Assembly (NCBI GenBank): GCA_950022295.1
Contig: OX465597.1
Location: 1-64,000, forward strand
Direction of reading: 5' to 3'
Length of the DNA stretch: 64,000 nt
Origin: Bromus sterilis
Lineage: Eukaryota; Streptophyta; Magnoliopsida; Poales; Poaceae
Part shown: positions 10,990 to 23,009 of the stretch, piece by piece
How the letters are laid out: the number at the start of each line of letters is the position of its first letter
Position numbering within the stretch: position 1 is the first letter of the stretch
The notes under the pieces: generated by a model
What the model saw: the letters and a program-made list of their open reading frames with translations, nothing else
Database searches by the model: none
What the model was told of the DNA's origin: nothing
Program-made: the position numbers and the translations under genes

Positions 10990-11184
10990 TTAGGTGGTTA
11001 GGTTCTTCACACAAATATCAACTTAAGTTTGTCAAGTTTGACTTTACAACAGTATTTATTTTGTAGTACTACCTCCGACCCATATTAATGAGTACACACT
11101 TAGTACAACTCTAGTACTAGATAGTTTCCTTTAAAACTTGGTCAAATTTTGTGAAATTTGCTTTTATAAAGAAAACGTATATTA

Positions 11185-11305
11185 CCTCCTATCCATATTT
11201 AATGGACTCAACTTTATCTATATTCGTATGTATCTATTTTAAGTATATAGACTAGATACATATGTATCTAGACAAACTTAAGTCATTAATATGGATCGGA
11301 GGGAG
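11185..11305. mobile_element. Short Stowaway-like MITE, ~121 bp
   Basis: The termini CCTCCTATCCATATT and AATATGGATCGGAGGGAG are inverted repeats beside TA (11183-11184, 11306-11307). It appears to sit within or beside a degraded relative starting near 11069 (ACCTCCGACCCATATT), whose right end could not be identified. Confidence 0.7.
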
Positions 11306-11579
11306 TATGATATTTTTATGAAACAAGGCGGGTACTAAATTTTGTGGAGGTAATCAGTACTATAAAAACCCAATCCACAATTACAGCTACACAGACTAGT
11401 GTATTTTAACTATCTATATTTTGATACAAAGAAAATAATAAAAAAGTAACATTGTGAGGATTAATAGCACATGGTCGACTCATCCGAGGGAGCTACACAA
11501 GCAATTTACTTCAAGCTACTTATCGTAAATTTTTTTTACTTCAAGCTACAGTATCATTAAAAAAAATCAAGAATTGACT

Positions 11580-11775
11580 GAAGGAAGGTAAATGCCACGT
11601 GCATCCTTTAAAAAAAATCTGTTATCTGCATGCATGGGTGCAAGTTTGTTTGTGTGGGACTGGCAGCCCAAGATGCACGATTTCATGTAAAAAAAATGAA
11701 CGATTCACATAGGCGCTGCACATAAGGCAAGATTACAAGTGTCAGATGCCAATTTAGCCGTGTGCATGGACATCA
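11580..11775. other. Copy of decarboxylase-upstream blocks B and A'
   Basis: 11580-11690 (GGTAAATGCC, GCATGGGTGCAAG, AGATGCACGATTTCAT) matches the decarboxylase promoter at 23010-23205. 11718-11775 (CATAAGGCAAGATTA... to CATGGACATCA) matches 9173-9240 and continues on the far side of CACTA-1 at 21323. This shows that the segment between them was inserted. Confidence 0.75.
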
Positions 11776-12213
11776 CACTAGTGGACAGACCCCCATATTA
11801 TCCCGGTTCATATGGGCTTTCAGTCCCGGTTCAACACCCGAGACTAATAACTCGGGACCAATGCTGGTCCGGTTGGCCCACGAACCGGGACCGAAGAAGC
11901 TCCACGTGGCCAGGCGCGCAGCAAGAGGGGGAGGGGTCATCGGTCCCGGTTGATAGGAAGAACCGGGATCGGGCCTCCACTGCCGCAGCAGGATTTTGCC
12001 CTCTTTTTCTGCCGCGGCAGGATTTTCTGATTTTTCCATTTATTTATTTTGTGTTTTGTATTCAATTAAATGGTACCATATATATATAAAGCAACAATGA
12101 AGGAACCACAATATATATTACACATTATCGTCACGAATATATCATATACACCATCTCATTCCTCGTGCTTGGTCGAACATGTATTACACAAACGGTACTC
12201 ACACGAGCTCGAT

Positions 12214-15200
12214 CTAATTTACATCGGTCCTTGGCCGCTTGTCTTCCAAAAAATGAGGGTGAAAGAACTCTCCGGTCAGAGCTATGACATGGTCTAATAA
12301 GAATCCAGCGATTTCCTCTTGAATTGCTCGCACGCGTTCTCGTGGTAGAAGACCGTCCCGCATTCGTTCGATCTAATTAAAAGAAAGGGATCAATATATA
12401 TGAATGAAACTAAACACAATTTAACGCAATAAATTAAAGTATTGAATGTTGTTTATCGTACTTCAATTTTCCTTATGTTTCGGGTTGCGGCCGTCTCTTT
12501 GGTCGTCTGGCGAATGAACTCGCAGACATAATATCCACATAAGTTATTCCCGGGTCCCTGTCTCAAACAATTTACGAGAATGGAGATCAGTGAATATTAT
12601 AATCAGCATGATAATTATACTGAAACTAGAATAAAAAAGATGCGCGGATCTAGCAAGTAGTACTTACATTCAGTGGTTCCATGTAAGCTCTGCCGGAAGA
12701 CCCGGTGTTTTGGCGGTGAACCGTTTCCAAGCCCTCTGGAGGTATGCCTGCATGTCCTCCCATGATTTCATAGATCTGCGTCCCGGGTCCATGACTTTTA
12801 CTACTCCTTAGTCCGGAACAATGATCAACAGAATAAAGCGGAAGCTGCACACGCATAAAGAGTCAATTATACGCTTAACACCGAGCAAGTGAAATAGAAT
12901 GTGTGCGAGACAGTAACACTCACTCGAAGTAGTAAGAAATAGTATTTCCCTTCTTGTGCCGTAATACGTCAACGATTGCAACAAGTTGTTCTCTGTCTGG
13001 TTGGGCTTATCTTTGAGAGTTCTTTCATGAACGAACTGACAGTCAACGAACCCAATGTCATAGATTTGTCCTTTCTTGCATTCGAGAATCTTCATTCTGC
13101 ATATATAATTAGTTTAGTGATGAATGTAAGATTGTACATGAAACGAATGAGCTAAGCTAGAAAGGCTTGATCACTGAAATTAATGGTACTTACAGACAAT
13201 ATGCACTGACGATAGATTTGTCGATGGCGTCTCCTTGGTAAAACTGAAATAATTCTGAGAATTCAATCAGATCGAAGCCTAGTCCATGCCCTTAATGCTC
13301 GTTCTGAAATTTAGCGTAGATCCAGTTTTCGGATTTAGCAGATTTTTCTATGTACCAGTCATGCAATTTTCGCATCTTTGTTGGTAGATCGTTGACTAAC
13401 TCGGGTTTGACGAGAGGATACCCGTGTCGGTATTGGTATGCCGGTACGAATTCCTCGTCGTTCCCGGTCTCGAACTCATCCAGACGGCTCAGGTACTCAG
13501 TAATAGACAGTCCTACTGCGTGGGCTTTTGCTCCGTACTGTCTTATAAACTCAGTATCTTTGTTCGGATCATACGCATCGACTTGATGCTGCTGGGGGCG
13601 CGACCAAGTGTGCACTTTGAGCGGTTCGATCGGTTGATTTTTCTGTAGTCCGAGCTGGGCAATCTCTTTTCCGACTCTCCTCTCTTTTGCCTCAGCCAAC
13701 TTTGTAATAGAGCGTTCATAGTCTGATGTGAGCGGTATGGGGTTGTGAAGCTTCTTCTTCAGTTCCACGCACGCGGCGTGATCTTCTGGGGTGCGCGGGA
13801 ACAATGGCTCTATCGGCTTCTTCTTGTTGGCCACAGCAATCTTCCACTTTTCATAAGACATTTTTGCGGACACTTCCTGTTCCTCAGGTTTCATCTCTCC
13901 GGGTAGCTTCTACATATTCTGATGAGGAACTTTTGGGAGGGGTGATCGCTTACGTTTCGGTGATTTCTTGCTGCTGATGCTGCTGCTGCCCCTCCTAGTA
14001 TAGGTACGCTTCCGCTTCTGGCTCTGAGGCTCAGGAGATGGAGACGGCTGAGGCGACGGTGGAGACGGCTGAGCCGGAGAGTGGTGAGGCGGTGAAGGCG
14101 ATGGTTGCGGTGGAGAATGGTCACGTGGCGCCGAAGGTGGATGGCTCTTCTGAAGAGTGGGTGATCTTGGCGGCACATAATTTGGAAGCACGATGTGCTC
14201 CTTTCGCCATAGAACACTCCCCTTTTTGGCTTCTCCTAGTTCAGTCAGCTCCCTATCTTCACCTGCAGGGTGGTCCAGCTTCAGCTCCTCAAAATTATCC
14301 ATCACATCATCCACCATGACGACAACGTACCCTTCTGGAGTCGGGTTGTAATGATAAGTTGGTTTCCCCGGGATTGATAGGGCCATGCCGACCGCCACCG
14401 TCACCTTTAAGTTCAGCACTTGCACCTTAAGCTCACAACGTGTGCTCTCCGTGATATAATCCACTGGGTAGCGTTTAGGAGCAGCCGTTGTCAGTGCATC
14501 ATCATCACCCTCCTGGAGCTGCGTGGAAGCTTGGGAGCTTTTCCGATTCGATGGGGTGCCGGTAGCATCGAATGTAGTTTCTAACAAGAGCCGCTGAGGT
14601 TTGCCGCCACTTTGTTGGCTAAGTCTGTCGATCAGCTCCTCCGCCCGCTTTAAGCCTTCTTCTACATTACGCAGCCGCTCTTTGGTAGCCGCTTTCTCAG
14701 CCTCATTCGCCGCTTTCTCTCTCTCAGCCGCCGTTTTCTCAGCTGCCTCCCTTTCCTTCCTCCTCTGATGGCTTTTATCTGGATATTTCTTGGTTTACGG
14801 AGGGAAGGCAACTTTCCAACAATTGGAGCCTGGCGTGCCTCGTGCTCGTCCTGCGTGTTCTTTATTTTTTAGGGCGCGTGTGAGCTCGTCGTTCTCTCTA
14901 TCGGGAATGAACCGTCCCGCTTCAATATCACGTACTGCATCTCTAATATCTCCGATGGGCAGCAGGGGATCATCTGCGTGTGACTGGTTATATATTGCCT
15001 TCCCATCTTTGTCCAACGTGCCCCCATGGCCGTAAAACCAGTTTCTTGTCCGTTCGTTCCATGTTGTAGGCTCTGGAGTGATCCCGGCATCAACATACTT
15101 GGCCTCAATTGCCTCCCACTTAGGCATGCAACCGGCGTAGCCAGCAGACCCCATTTTATGGTGGTACATCTTCTTAGCGGCATTCATCTGATTTATTTCA

Positions 15201-16020
15201 GACCTTTGCTGCGCGTACTCCGATTTCATGTACGCCACAAAATCATCCCACTGCTCTCTTATCTTACCATAGCCGTGTTCGAAATCCGGAGTCTTGTCTA
15301 CCTTGACAAATTTTAGGTATAAGTTTTGCTTCCAATTCTTGAATTGCTCGACCATCTTGCTGAGAGCAAACTTCTTGACTCTAGCCTCTAGCTCCAGTCT
15401 AGCTGCCGCCTCCTGAGCTGGATTATCCACCTCTGGCATCCGCAGGAGGAAATTATGCATGAGGATGTTCCAAAGCCTGTCTTTCATGGTGTCGCACACA
15501 AACGAGATTGTAGGTTCCTTCGGCTGCATCCATTCTCGAATGGTGATCTGGATGTTGTCCCTCACGAGAGTTCCGCATGCCTTCACAATTTTTTTTTGAC
15601 ATCGTCCAGAGCTAACGGTTCGCCGTCTGGACCGACCTCTTCGATCCTATACCTCACACTGTCATCCAACTTTTTGGTTGGGCCTCGTTTCGGTCTTGCG
15701 GAGGAATTGTCGGATCCGGATCCGGAGGGCTAAAAGAAGAAAGAGTGTTAATATATGCATGTACATATACAACTGCATTTTAATTAACAGTAATTTACAT
15801 ATATATCAACCTCGCCGGTGTTTTCGAGATTAAAGGTTCCGCCGGAGGCGGAGCCAGAGCCGGCTTGTCTCCCGTCCGATGCTTCTTCTCGGTGGAGAGA
15901 TTCATCTCCCTCATCGAAATCGTTTAGAAACGTGCGGGTGACATCTTGACCTTCATTTTCGTTGATCATATCGTGAAGCAAGTTTTCCTCATTTTCAACT
16001 CTATAAAATATTGGATTCAT
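12214..16020 (-). pseudogene. CACTA-1 second gene: Transposase_24 region plus Ulp1-like peptidase, degraded
   Basis: This has the same exon plan as the better copy at 30782-34584. Exon A is 16020-15811, exon B starts 15729, and the last exon ends with TAG at 12214-12216. Recognisable parts are the acidic N-terminus, the Ptta/En-Spm transposase region (VRYRIEEVGPDGEPLA block), a Pro/Ser-rich stretch, a basic KSPKRKRSP signal, and a C48 peptidase tail with NNLCGYYVCEF near 12510-12550. Lesions seen: one base lost in an A-run at 15590-15598, TAA near 14798, TAG near 13911, the peptidase histidine codon changed to Arg near 12835, and TAA two codons after the conserved Pro of the same block. The gene should be dead. 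It is transcribed, if at all, from the internal promoter near 17150. Confidence 0.85.
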
Positions 16021-17148
16021 AGTATCTGCAAATTAAGAATTGCAAGCTATTATAATGCAAATAATCAAATGAAAATAAGCATATGCATATAGTCCTATCA
16101 AAACCTATTATAATGCAATATTGGATCCATGTATTTTTTTGATCAATTTTCATGTATAAAGTTTTTCCATCTGAGCTACGGTTTAAAAGATATTAATTTC
16201 TAAAGTTTTAAATCATTTAAAAGGATTTCTGCATTTCTTTTATTAATTAAATAGCAACATTATCCATAATAGTTTTGTTGACCGGTCAAACCTGACCAGT
16301 GGGTCCCACATGTCATTCCTTGGTTATTTAAATAAATCAATTTACTAATTAATATATCAGTGGGGCCCAGGTGTCATACACTGTTATTAAACTAAATTCA
16401 TTTTAATTATTAAACTGACAGTGGGGGCCCATGTGTAAGTCACATAGTGCTAATTAACAGTTTTAGTTTATTATAAATGGCATGGGGCCCACTAGTCAGT
16501 CTAACAGGGGATTATTCTAACCCTTTTAATTAGCTAGGGATAATGGCCTTGGTCCCACGGGTCAGAGGCAGAGGGGGACGGGGCTAGCCGTGGCTAATCA
16601 CAACGACGTCGGCTGTGACCTCGCCGGCGAGGCCGTGGCGCCGGCGGTGGCCGTGTGCTCGCCACGGCGAGCCATCTGGTGCGCGGTTAGGGGGAATCGA
16701 ACGCGGGCTGCGTCGCACACCCACTGGTACACGAGGCGGACGCCGGTAACGGATGACTTGACGACTACGGCGAGGCCAGCGGCGGCCGGAGCAAGGGATC
16801 CGCGGCAATAGCGAGCGAGTGACCAAACGGAGGGAGAAAAGGGCGTTGGACGCGGTGGCTCACAGCGAACTCGTCGAGGAGGTCAGCGGGCACGGGGGAG
16901 CTCCGTAGTCGGCGGATCGACGACGATGGTGCGGCGGCTGCGACAGTGAAGAAGAGAAGGGGGCGTCGTCTCCAGTCCTTTTCGTACCAAATTGGTTGCA
17001 CAGGGAGACGCAACCGTGGGCGGGGAGGCGGCGACGGCGAGGCGAGGCGGCGGCGGGCGGCGATCGGGCAGCCTGCCGGCGTCCTGAGAATTTCGTGCGT
17101 TTTTCCTTAGTGAGTTGGGGAGTTGGGGAGGAAGAAGAGATGCGCGCG
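16021..17148. other. Leader/intron region of CACTA-1 second gene
   Basis: AT-rich sequence (16021-16560) is followed by a GC-rich block (16560-17140). Open frames in the GC-rich block are long on both strands only because of base composition. On the minus strand this is the probable 5' leader downstream of the TATA box at 17149-17155. No conserved protein was recognised. Confidence 0.5.
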
Positions 17149-17283
17149 TATATACTAAGGGCCATTGGTCCCGGTTCGTCGCACCAACCGGGATCGTTGA
17201 GGCGGGGAGGGACGTGGTGCTGCCACGTCGCAGCGCGCGCACCAGGGTCATCGGTCCCGGTTGTTGCGATTAACCGGGATCGT
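17149..17283 (-). promoter_or_regulatory. Internal CACTA-1 promoter with subterminal-type repeats
   Basis: On the minus strand, inverted pairs of CCCGGTT/AACCGGG (17168-17283) lie directly upstream of a TATA box (TATATAC, 17155-17149). This is the arrangement found at the right element end before the TNP2 TATA box. The CACTA-2 counterpart is at 36192-36400. Use as the promoter of the second gene is inferred from position. Confidence 0.65.
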
Positions 17284-18286
17284 TGACCCTGTTTTCAATT
17301 TTTATGCAATCTTTTCGTCTTCCCGCCCTTTTCAAATTTATTTTCTTTTTTAATTAGTTAGGTGTTTCACTTCAAAAAGATTTTTTGTTTGGAATTTAAA
17401 AAAACTTTTAACAGCAAAAGTGCTTCAATTTAATTAACTAATCCAAAATCATTTATTGTTTTCAAAAATATTTATTTAACTATACAGTTTAACTATTTTA
17501 ACTATACAATTTTACTATTCTCAATTAAAAATGCATTTTCAAATATTTATTGCATAATTTGGAATTTGAAAAAACTTTCAACAGGAAAAGTGCTTCAATT
17601 TAAATAACTAATCCAAAATAATTATCTGTTTTCAAAAATATTTAATTTAAAAGACAATTTCTATATTTGAGGTGCCGAAAATCGTGAAAAAGACAAATTT
17701 CTGGCGATTCGGCAGGAGGGGGCCTAAATTTGAACTACATGTACATGATATATTGCTTCAAATTTTTTTCTAAAATCATTTCTAGGTCCAAGATATGCTA
17801 TTTCATCAGAGATCCACTGCAAGTTTAGCGAGGCTCAGCCCCGGGATAGGAATCATCATCCTCGCCGTTTTGAATATGGTTTCAAACGGGCATAAAAAAT
17901 TCAAAAACCATCCAAAGAACATGAAACCTTCGCGTGATGTCATATTTGCAAGTAAAAATACTAAACTTGGCTAATTGCAAACATCACAAAAAATCCTTCA
18001 CAAAATGATCAATCATGTTGGAGGTTTCATGTCATTTAGGTCAAACCACCAATGTTATGGCTTGAATCACGGCATAGTTTGTGATAATGTGCCCATATTA
18101 CACGCACACATGCATCTTGGGATGGCTTACGATGTTGCAGGAGGAAGTTTTCCTTTTCATCGCACGAAAAAGCCAATTTCATCGCGGATCACAAAAAAAG
18201 GTTCAATACATAAAAGGTTCAATACATCACAAAAAACCCACCAATGGTTCAATACATTATTACACATCACTTGTTTCCTACATTGC
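17284..18286. other. CACTA-1 spacer with one diverged copy of the 670-bp unit
   Basis: The order of landmarks (Pro-poor AT-rich start, CCTAAATTTGAACTACA, ATTTCATCAGAGATC, then GAGGTTTCATGTCATT and CGCACGAAAAAGCCAATTTC) parallels one unit of the 670-bp array in CACTA-2. Here it is single and diverged. No gene is seen. Confidence 0.55.
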
Positions 18287-20979
18287 TTATGATCGCTTCT
18301 TGGGCCGTAACCACGGAGCATCTTCATTGCTTAATGGGATAGTTGGGTCAGTTTTCACTGTGAAGGGAGGAATTTCATGAAACTTATCTTAATCTTCGGA
18401 CATGTCTGTCTTGTCCTCGACTCCCACGATGTTTCTTTTTCCTGAAAGAACTATGTGACGCCTGGGCTCATCGTCTGATGTATTTCTTTAAAACTCCCAT
18501 GAACCTATCGAAGGGGAACATATTGTGTAGAAATACAGGACCTAGAATGGCAATCTCTTCGACCAGGTGAACCAGCAGATGCGTCATAATATTGAAGAAG
18601 GACGGGGGGAACACCAACTCAAAACTGACGAGACATTGGACCACATCCTTCTGTAGCCTTTCCAGACTTGCATGATCGATTACCTTCTGAGATATTGCAT
18701 TGAGGAATGCACATAGCTTCACAATGGGTACTCGAACATTTTCTGGTAGAAGCCCCCGCAATGCAACCGGAAGCAACTGCGTCATAATCACGTGGCAATC
18801 ATGAGACTTGAGGTTCTGGAATTTTTTCTCTGCCATATTTATTATTCCCTTTATATTTGACGAGAAGCCTGCCGGGACCTTGATACTTCTAAGGCATTCA
18901 AAAAATATTTTCTTCTCTGCTTTGGTAAGAGCGTAGCTGCTTAGACGCCCTTTATCAGTATGCCTGTGGTATGGGTCTTTCATACGTTGCTGGTCCTCCC
19001 GTGCTTCTGGTGTATCTTTTGACTTTCCATACACGCCCAGGAACCCTAGCAGGTTCACGCAAAGATTCTTCATCACGTCGATTGAAGAACGGACCTCTAG
19101 GTCTACCCAATAAGGTAGCTCCCAAAATATAGATTTCTTCTTCCACATGGCCGCGTGTCCGGTAACGGCGTCTTTCAGAACAGATTGACTGCCAGGACCC
19201 TTTCCAAAGATTACTTCTAGGTCATTCACCATACCAAATACATCAGCACCTTTAGGGAGCTTAGGCTTTTTCCGGTGATCTTCCTCACCGTTGAAATGCT
19301 TGCCTTTCTTTCTCACGATATGATTGGGCGGCAGAAATTGACGACACCCCAGGTACACAACCTTCTTACATTTATCCAAATATATACCTTTAGTCTTATC
19401 TAAAAAGTGCGTGCATGCATTGTATCCTTTGTTTGACTGTCCTGAAATGTTACTAAGAGCGGGCCAATCATTGATGGTTACGAAAAGCAACGCTCGCAGG
19501 TCAAATTCCTCCTGTTTGTCCTCATCCCACACGTGTACACCTGGTTCGGCCCACAACTCCAAAAGTTCATTGACTAATGGCCTTAGGTACACATCAATGT
19601 CGTTGCCGGGTTGCCTCGGTCCTTGGATGAGCACTGGCATCATGATGAACTTCCGCTTCATGCACAACCAAGGAGGAAGGTTGTAGATACATAGAGTCAC
19701 AGGCCAGGTGCTGTGACTGCAGCTCTGCTCTCCAAAAGGGTTCATGCCATCTGTACTTAGACCAAACCATAAGTTTCTTGCTTCATCTGCAAAGTCTGAG
19801 TGGCCTCTCTCGATTTTTCTCCACTGTGACCCATCAGCGGGGTGTCTCAACTTCTCGTCTTTCTTACGTTCTTCTTTGTGCCATCGCAGCAACCTGGCAT
19901 GCTCCTTGTTTCTGAACAGACGTTTCAACCGTGGTATTATAGGAGCATACCACATAACCTTAGCAGGAACCCTCTTCCTCGGGGGCTCTTCATCTCCCTC
20001 AGCATCACCAGGGTCATCTTGTCTGATCTTGTACCGACTCGCAGTGCATACCGGGCATTTATCAATACTCTCGTACTTTTCACCGCGGTACAGGATGCAG
20101 TCATTAATGCATGCATGTATCTTCTGCACATCTAATCCTAGAGGGCAGATAACCTTCTTTGCTTCGTGTGTTTTCGCGGGCAATTCGTTATCCGGTGGAA
20201 GCTTCGACTTCATTATTTGCAGTAACTTCCCAAATCCGGTGTCAGAACAACCAAAATCTGCCTTCCATTTCAACAGTTCCAGTGTGATACCGAGCTTTGT
20301 GCTGCCATCTTCGCAATTTGGGTACAAGGGCTTTTTGTGATCCTCTAGCATGGTCTCCAACTTCTCCTTCTCTTTTCCTGTTTCACAGTCTCGCTTTGCA
20401 TCAGAAATGACCCGACCAAGACCATCAGCGGTCTCATCCGATGTCCGTTGTTCTTCTTCATTGTCACCTCGAGGAGCTCCATCTTCTTCATTGTCTTCCA
20501 TTGCAGTGTCACCGAATTCTTCAAGGGACATATGATAGCTATCATCCTCCTCCTCTTCTTCATTGTCTTCCTGCCTAACCCCTCTTTCTCCGTGCTTGGA
20601 CCAACAATAATATCCGAGAATGAAACCTCTCCGAAGCAGGTGGCCTTGAAGTGTTCTCGAGGAAGAGTACTCCGCCACGTTCCGACAGTCAATACAGGGA
20701 CAAGGCATAAAATTATCCACTTTGTTTGCATTAGCCACATCGAGAAATGTATGCAGGTTTGTAATAAACTCGGACCCGCGTCGATCGCTGTACATCCATC
20801 GCATCCGTGCTTCGATCTGCGTCATATAATTAACCATTAAAATAACTTCGTGAATAGTGAAAAGACCAATATATATGCACACGTGCAGTATTTTTGTATC
20901 AGTTACAGATGGAGAAGATAAGGTTGCTAACCTCGGCCGAGGATACGGTGTTCTGAGGACCTAAGTGTGGCTCGGACAT
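18287..20979 (-). pseudogene. CACTA-1 TNP2 transposase, internally deleted
   Basis: TNP2 is the DDE-type transposase of CACTA elements. Exon 1 is 20979-20932 (MSEPHLGPQ), and exon 2 starts at 20816 after an AG. Present are the transposase-associated domain (CPCIDCRNV), the cysteine-rich CPVCTASRYK region, the catalytic-type block STDGMNPFGEQ, and the C-terminal DUF4218-like region (HDCHVIMTQLLPVALRG). Compared with CACTA-2 it has lost 797 bp: TATT at 47857 joined to TATT at 48654. The loss removes the DUF4216-like tail, shifts the frame and gives a stop at 18468; only the last codons remain down to 18287. It has also lost nine bases, so the conserved DVMHVTKN block lacks its HVT. Activity is not expected. 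Confidence 0.93.
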
Positions 20980-21088
20980 TTCGTCGAACACCGGGTGTGC
21001 AATCAAAGGCAAAAATTCTAGCACCCACCCCACCCCAACACATTCCTGAAATTTTTTGAGGCAAAATGGCAAAGTGCTTGCTGGGGGC

Positions 21089-21322
21089 TTATATAGCCAG
21101 TGGAGGGGCAACGGTCCCGGTTTTTGCCAAAAACCGGGACCAATGCCTCGCAGTGCGCCACGTGTTGGTCGCCAAAGCATTGGTCCCAGTTTTTGGCAAA
21201 AACCGGGACCGTTGCCCTATCCAGACGAACCGGGACCGTTGCCCGGCATCGGTCCCGGTTCTGAAATGAACCGGGAGCGATGCCTTTTTTGGCTGGACGA
21301 AAGAGGGTCTCTCCACTAGTGT
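21089..21322 (-). promoter_or_regulatory. CACTA-1 right end: subterminal repeats and TNP2 promoter
   Basis: Reading from the end on the minus strand, the inverted repeat is followed by about eight copies of (A)ACCGGGACC or its complement, arranged as hairpins with short loops. A TATA box (TATATAA, 21095-21089) comes next, about 110 bp before the TNP2 start. In En/Spm such repeats bind the TNPA protein; that role here is inferred. Confidence 0.8.
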
Positions 21323-21690
21323 CAGGTCCGGTGAGGCACTGTTGAGTGCTGCGCTGGCAGCGATACCGGGGCCGGTGCACAGGATTTCAAGGAAAATGAT
21401 TGGACGGACAGTGACAATGACATACTGTTAAGCAAAATGTGTTGCACATTTCTATACTCTTGACGCGTATTGTTCGCGTTGACGTCTTGACGATCGTCAA
21501 TCAGGCTGCAGTGTGTCATTCCGTCGTTCGTTTAGACATGGCCCTCTGTAAAACATGTTTGTGCAGGTTGGGGGCGACGCAGTTAGCAAGGCCCATATGG
21601 CTACAAAATAATTTTTCCAGGTAAATCCGAAATCACTAATTTACAAGTATTCATACCAACGAACGTGTCTATCTCCTTCGTGCTCGATAA
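21323..21690. other. Continuation of block A' after CACTA-1; unassigned flank
   Basis: 21323-21470 continues the copy of block A (compare 9240-9385: GATTGGACGGACAGTGA, TTGCACATTT). 21471-21690 holds no recognised gene. Confidence 0.65.
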
Positions 21691-22010
21691 ATGGTGCTTC
21701 GCGGTTGCGGCAAGTCGCGTGATGTGGTGGTTTCCTTTTTTCCTTTTTTCGAAGCACACGGCGTGCCTTTCGTACATTCTTGCTTCCACATAGGCACATG
21801 CTTTTTTGAAAGCACGACTCGTGCTTTCTTTTATAGGCATGCGGTGTGCCTTATGCGTAAGCTAATTCATGCCTCCCATGCAGTTGTGCTTTTTTGTTAA
21901 GAGTCAGACTCGTGCTTCCTTTTTAGATGCATGACTCGTGCCTGTTGTTTTAGAGGCACGAGTCGTTCCTCCTGTGGAAGCAGATTGGTGTCTCTTTTTT
22001 CTGAATTATT
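21690..22010. repeat. Short-motif repeat region (GCACGACTCGTGC type)
   Basis: AGCACGACTCGTGCT and shorter variants (GGCGTGCC, GACTCGTGC, GGCACGAGTCG) recur every 40-60 bp in T-rich sequence. I cannot assign it to a transposon family. Confidence 0.5.
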
Positions 22011-22161
22011 TTTCATCAAAACGTGCGAAAACTGAAAAAGAAAAAAAACATTGAAAAACCAATTTTAAACACAAAAAATACGTACACAAAAATTAAAAAA
22101 CGAAATCCCAACACGTGGTGCGCTGTGAGTCCAATAAAATACTCGCCGGGTCGGGCTACGA

Positions 22162-22497
22162 ATGAGTATTTTACAACTAGTTCCTGGGAGCACTCCCTTA
22201 TTGAATGCTCAATGTCTCGTTGTGTGGGCTTTATCCGGAGAAGATATCCTTGAGGCTATGGAGAGGATTCTGGCGCTGGATGTGAAGCAATGGCTTTTCT
22301 GCTTACAGGAAGCCATGAGCACAAATGCTTTTAATCAGCTTGTTGTTACTTTATGGGCTATTTGGACAGCGAGAAAGAAAGCTATCCACGAACATGTTTT
22401 CCAGAGCCCTTTTGCTACACATGGTTTTGTTCAGAGGTTCCTTAGCGCGAGATTGCAATCCTCGGCAGAAATAATCCCCAAGCAAACAATTATGTGA
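22162..22497 (+). pseudogene. LINE-type ORF2 C-terminal fragment
   Basis: A 111-codon frame contains WALSGEDILEAM and LVVTLWAIWTARKKAIHE, with VFQSPFATHGFVQRFL after it. This pattern is common downstream of the reverse transcriptase in plant non-LTR retrotransposons, between the zf-RVT and RNase H-like parts. No reverse transcriptase core or poly-A tail was found nearby, so it is a fragment, perhaps moved with other sequence. Confidence 0.6.
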
Positions 22498-23009
22498 GGA
22501 GTGTTGCCCTGCAAGAGAGGAGAGATTGTGAAGTTTGACCTTTAAAGGAATCCATGGAGTAAACCAAAAAATGAGAGCGGCTAGGCATTAGTTCGCTTGA
22601 TTTTTTTGTGTGCCAAGTCAACTTTTATCCCATATGACACGTTGGATCAAGATCCAACGGATCCTACATCATATTCGGTATGCTATGTTTCTCTTCTTCA
22701 TCTTATCAATGTCGATCTAGCCCAAGCCAAACCGCTTGCCTCCGTTGCCCACGATCGATGGCGCCAAGGCGGAACGGCAGCATTGTTGTCTCGCCCTCCC
22801 CTCACTATCGTACATCACCCAACCTTCCTTTCAATGTTCGAACTCTCCTCCGTCACCTATGGATGAGGCCTTCCAGTGTTCCCGGGCCTTGCTACCGTTC
22901 TCCCCGATGTCGCTGTCGGCAGCCTCGATGTTGCGCGTCGTCACCTACTTCCTTCCAGACTTTAATTTTCAGGCAATTTAGTTGAAGGTAAACTTGCAAA
23001 ATTCTTTTT
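22498..23009. other. Intergenic, no gene seen
   Basis: Moderately C-rich sequence between the LINE scrap and the decarboxylase promoter. Short frames lack recognisable domains. Confidence 0.5.

Larger units (their letters stand above)
11776..21322 (-). mobile_element. CACTA (En/Spm) transposon CACTA-1, 9547 bp
   Basis: The terminal inverted repeats are CACTAGTGGACAGACC on the left and, reversed, CACTAGTGGAGAGACC on the right. TCA is duplicated at 11773-11775 and 21323-21325. Subterminal AACCGGGACC motifs in both orientations fill about 180 bp at each end. Both genes read leftwards: TNP2 near the right end and the second gene in the left half. It is the same family as CACTA-2 (30356-51523) but lacks that copy's 670-bp array expansion. 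An empty paralogous site survives at about 9240. Confidence 0.95.

Noticed and set aside
16560..17290. Arg/Pro-rich frames on both strands in the GC-rich block of CACTA-1 (also 35639-36352 and 44724-45182)
   Set aside because: Low-complexity translations of GC-rich leader DNA, open on several frames at once, without conserved domains.
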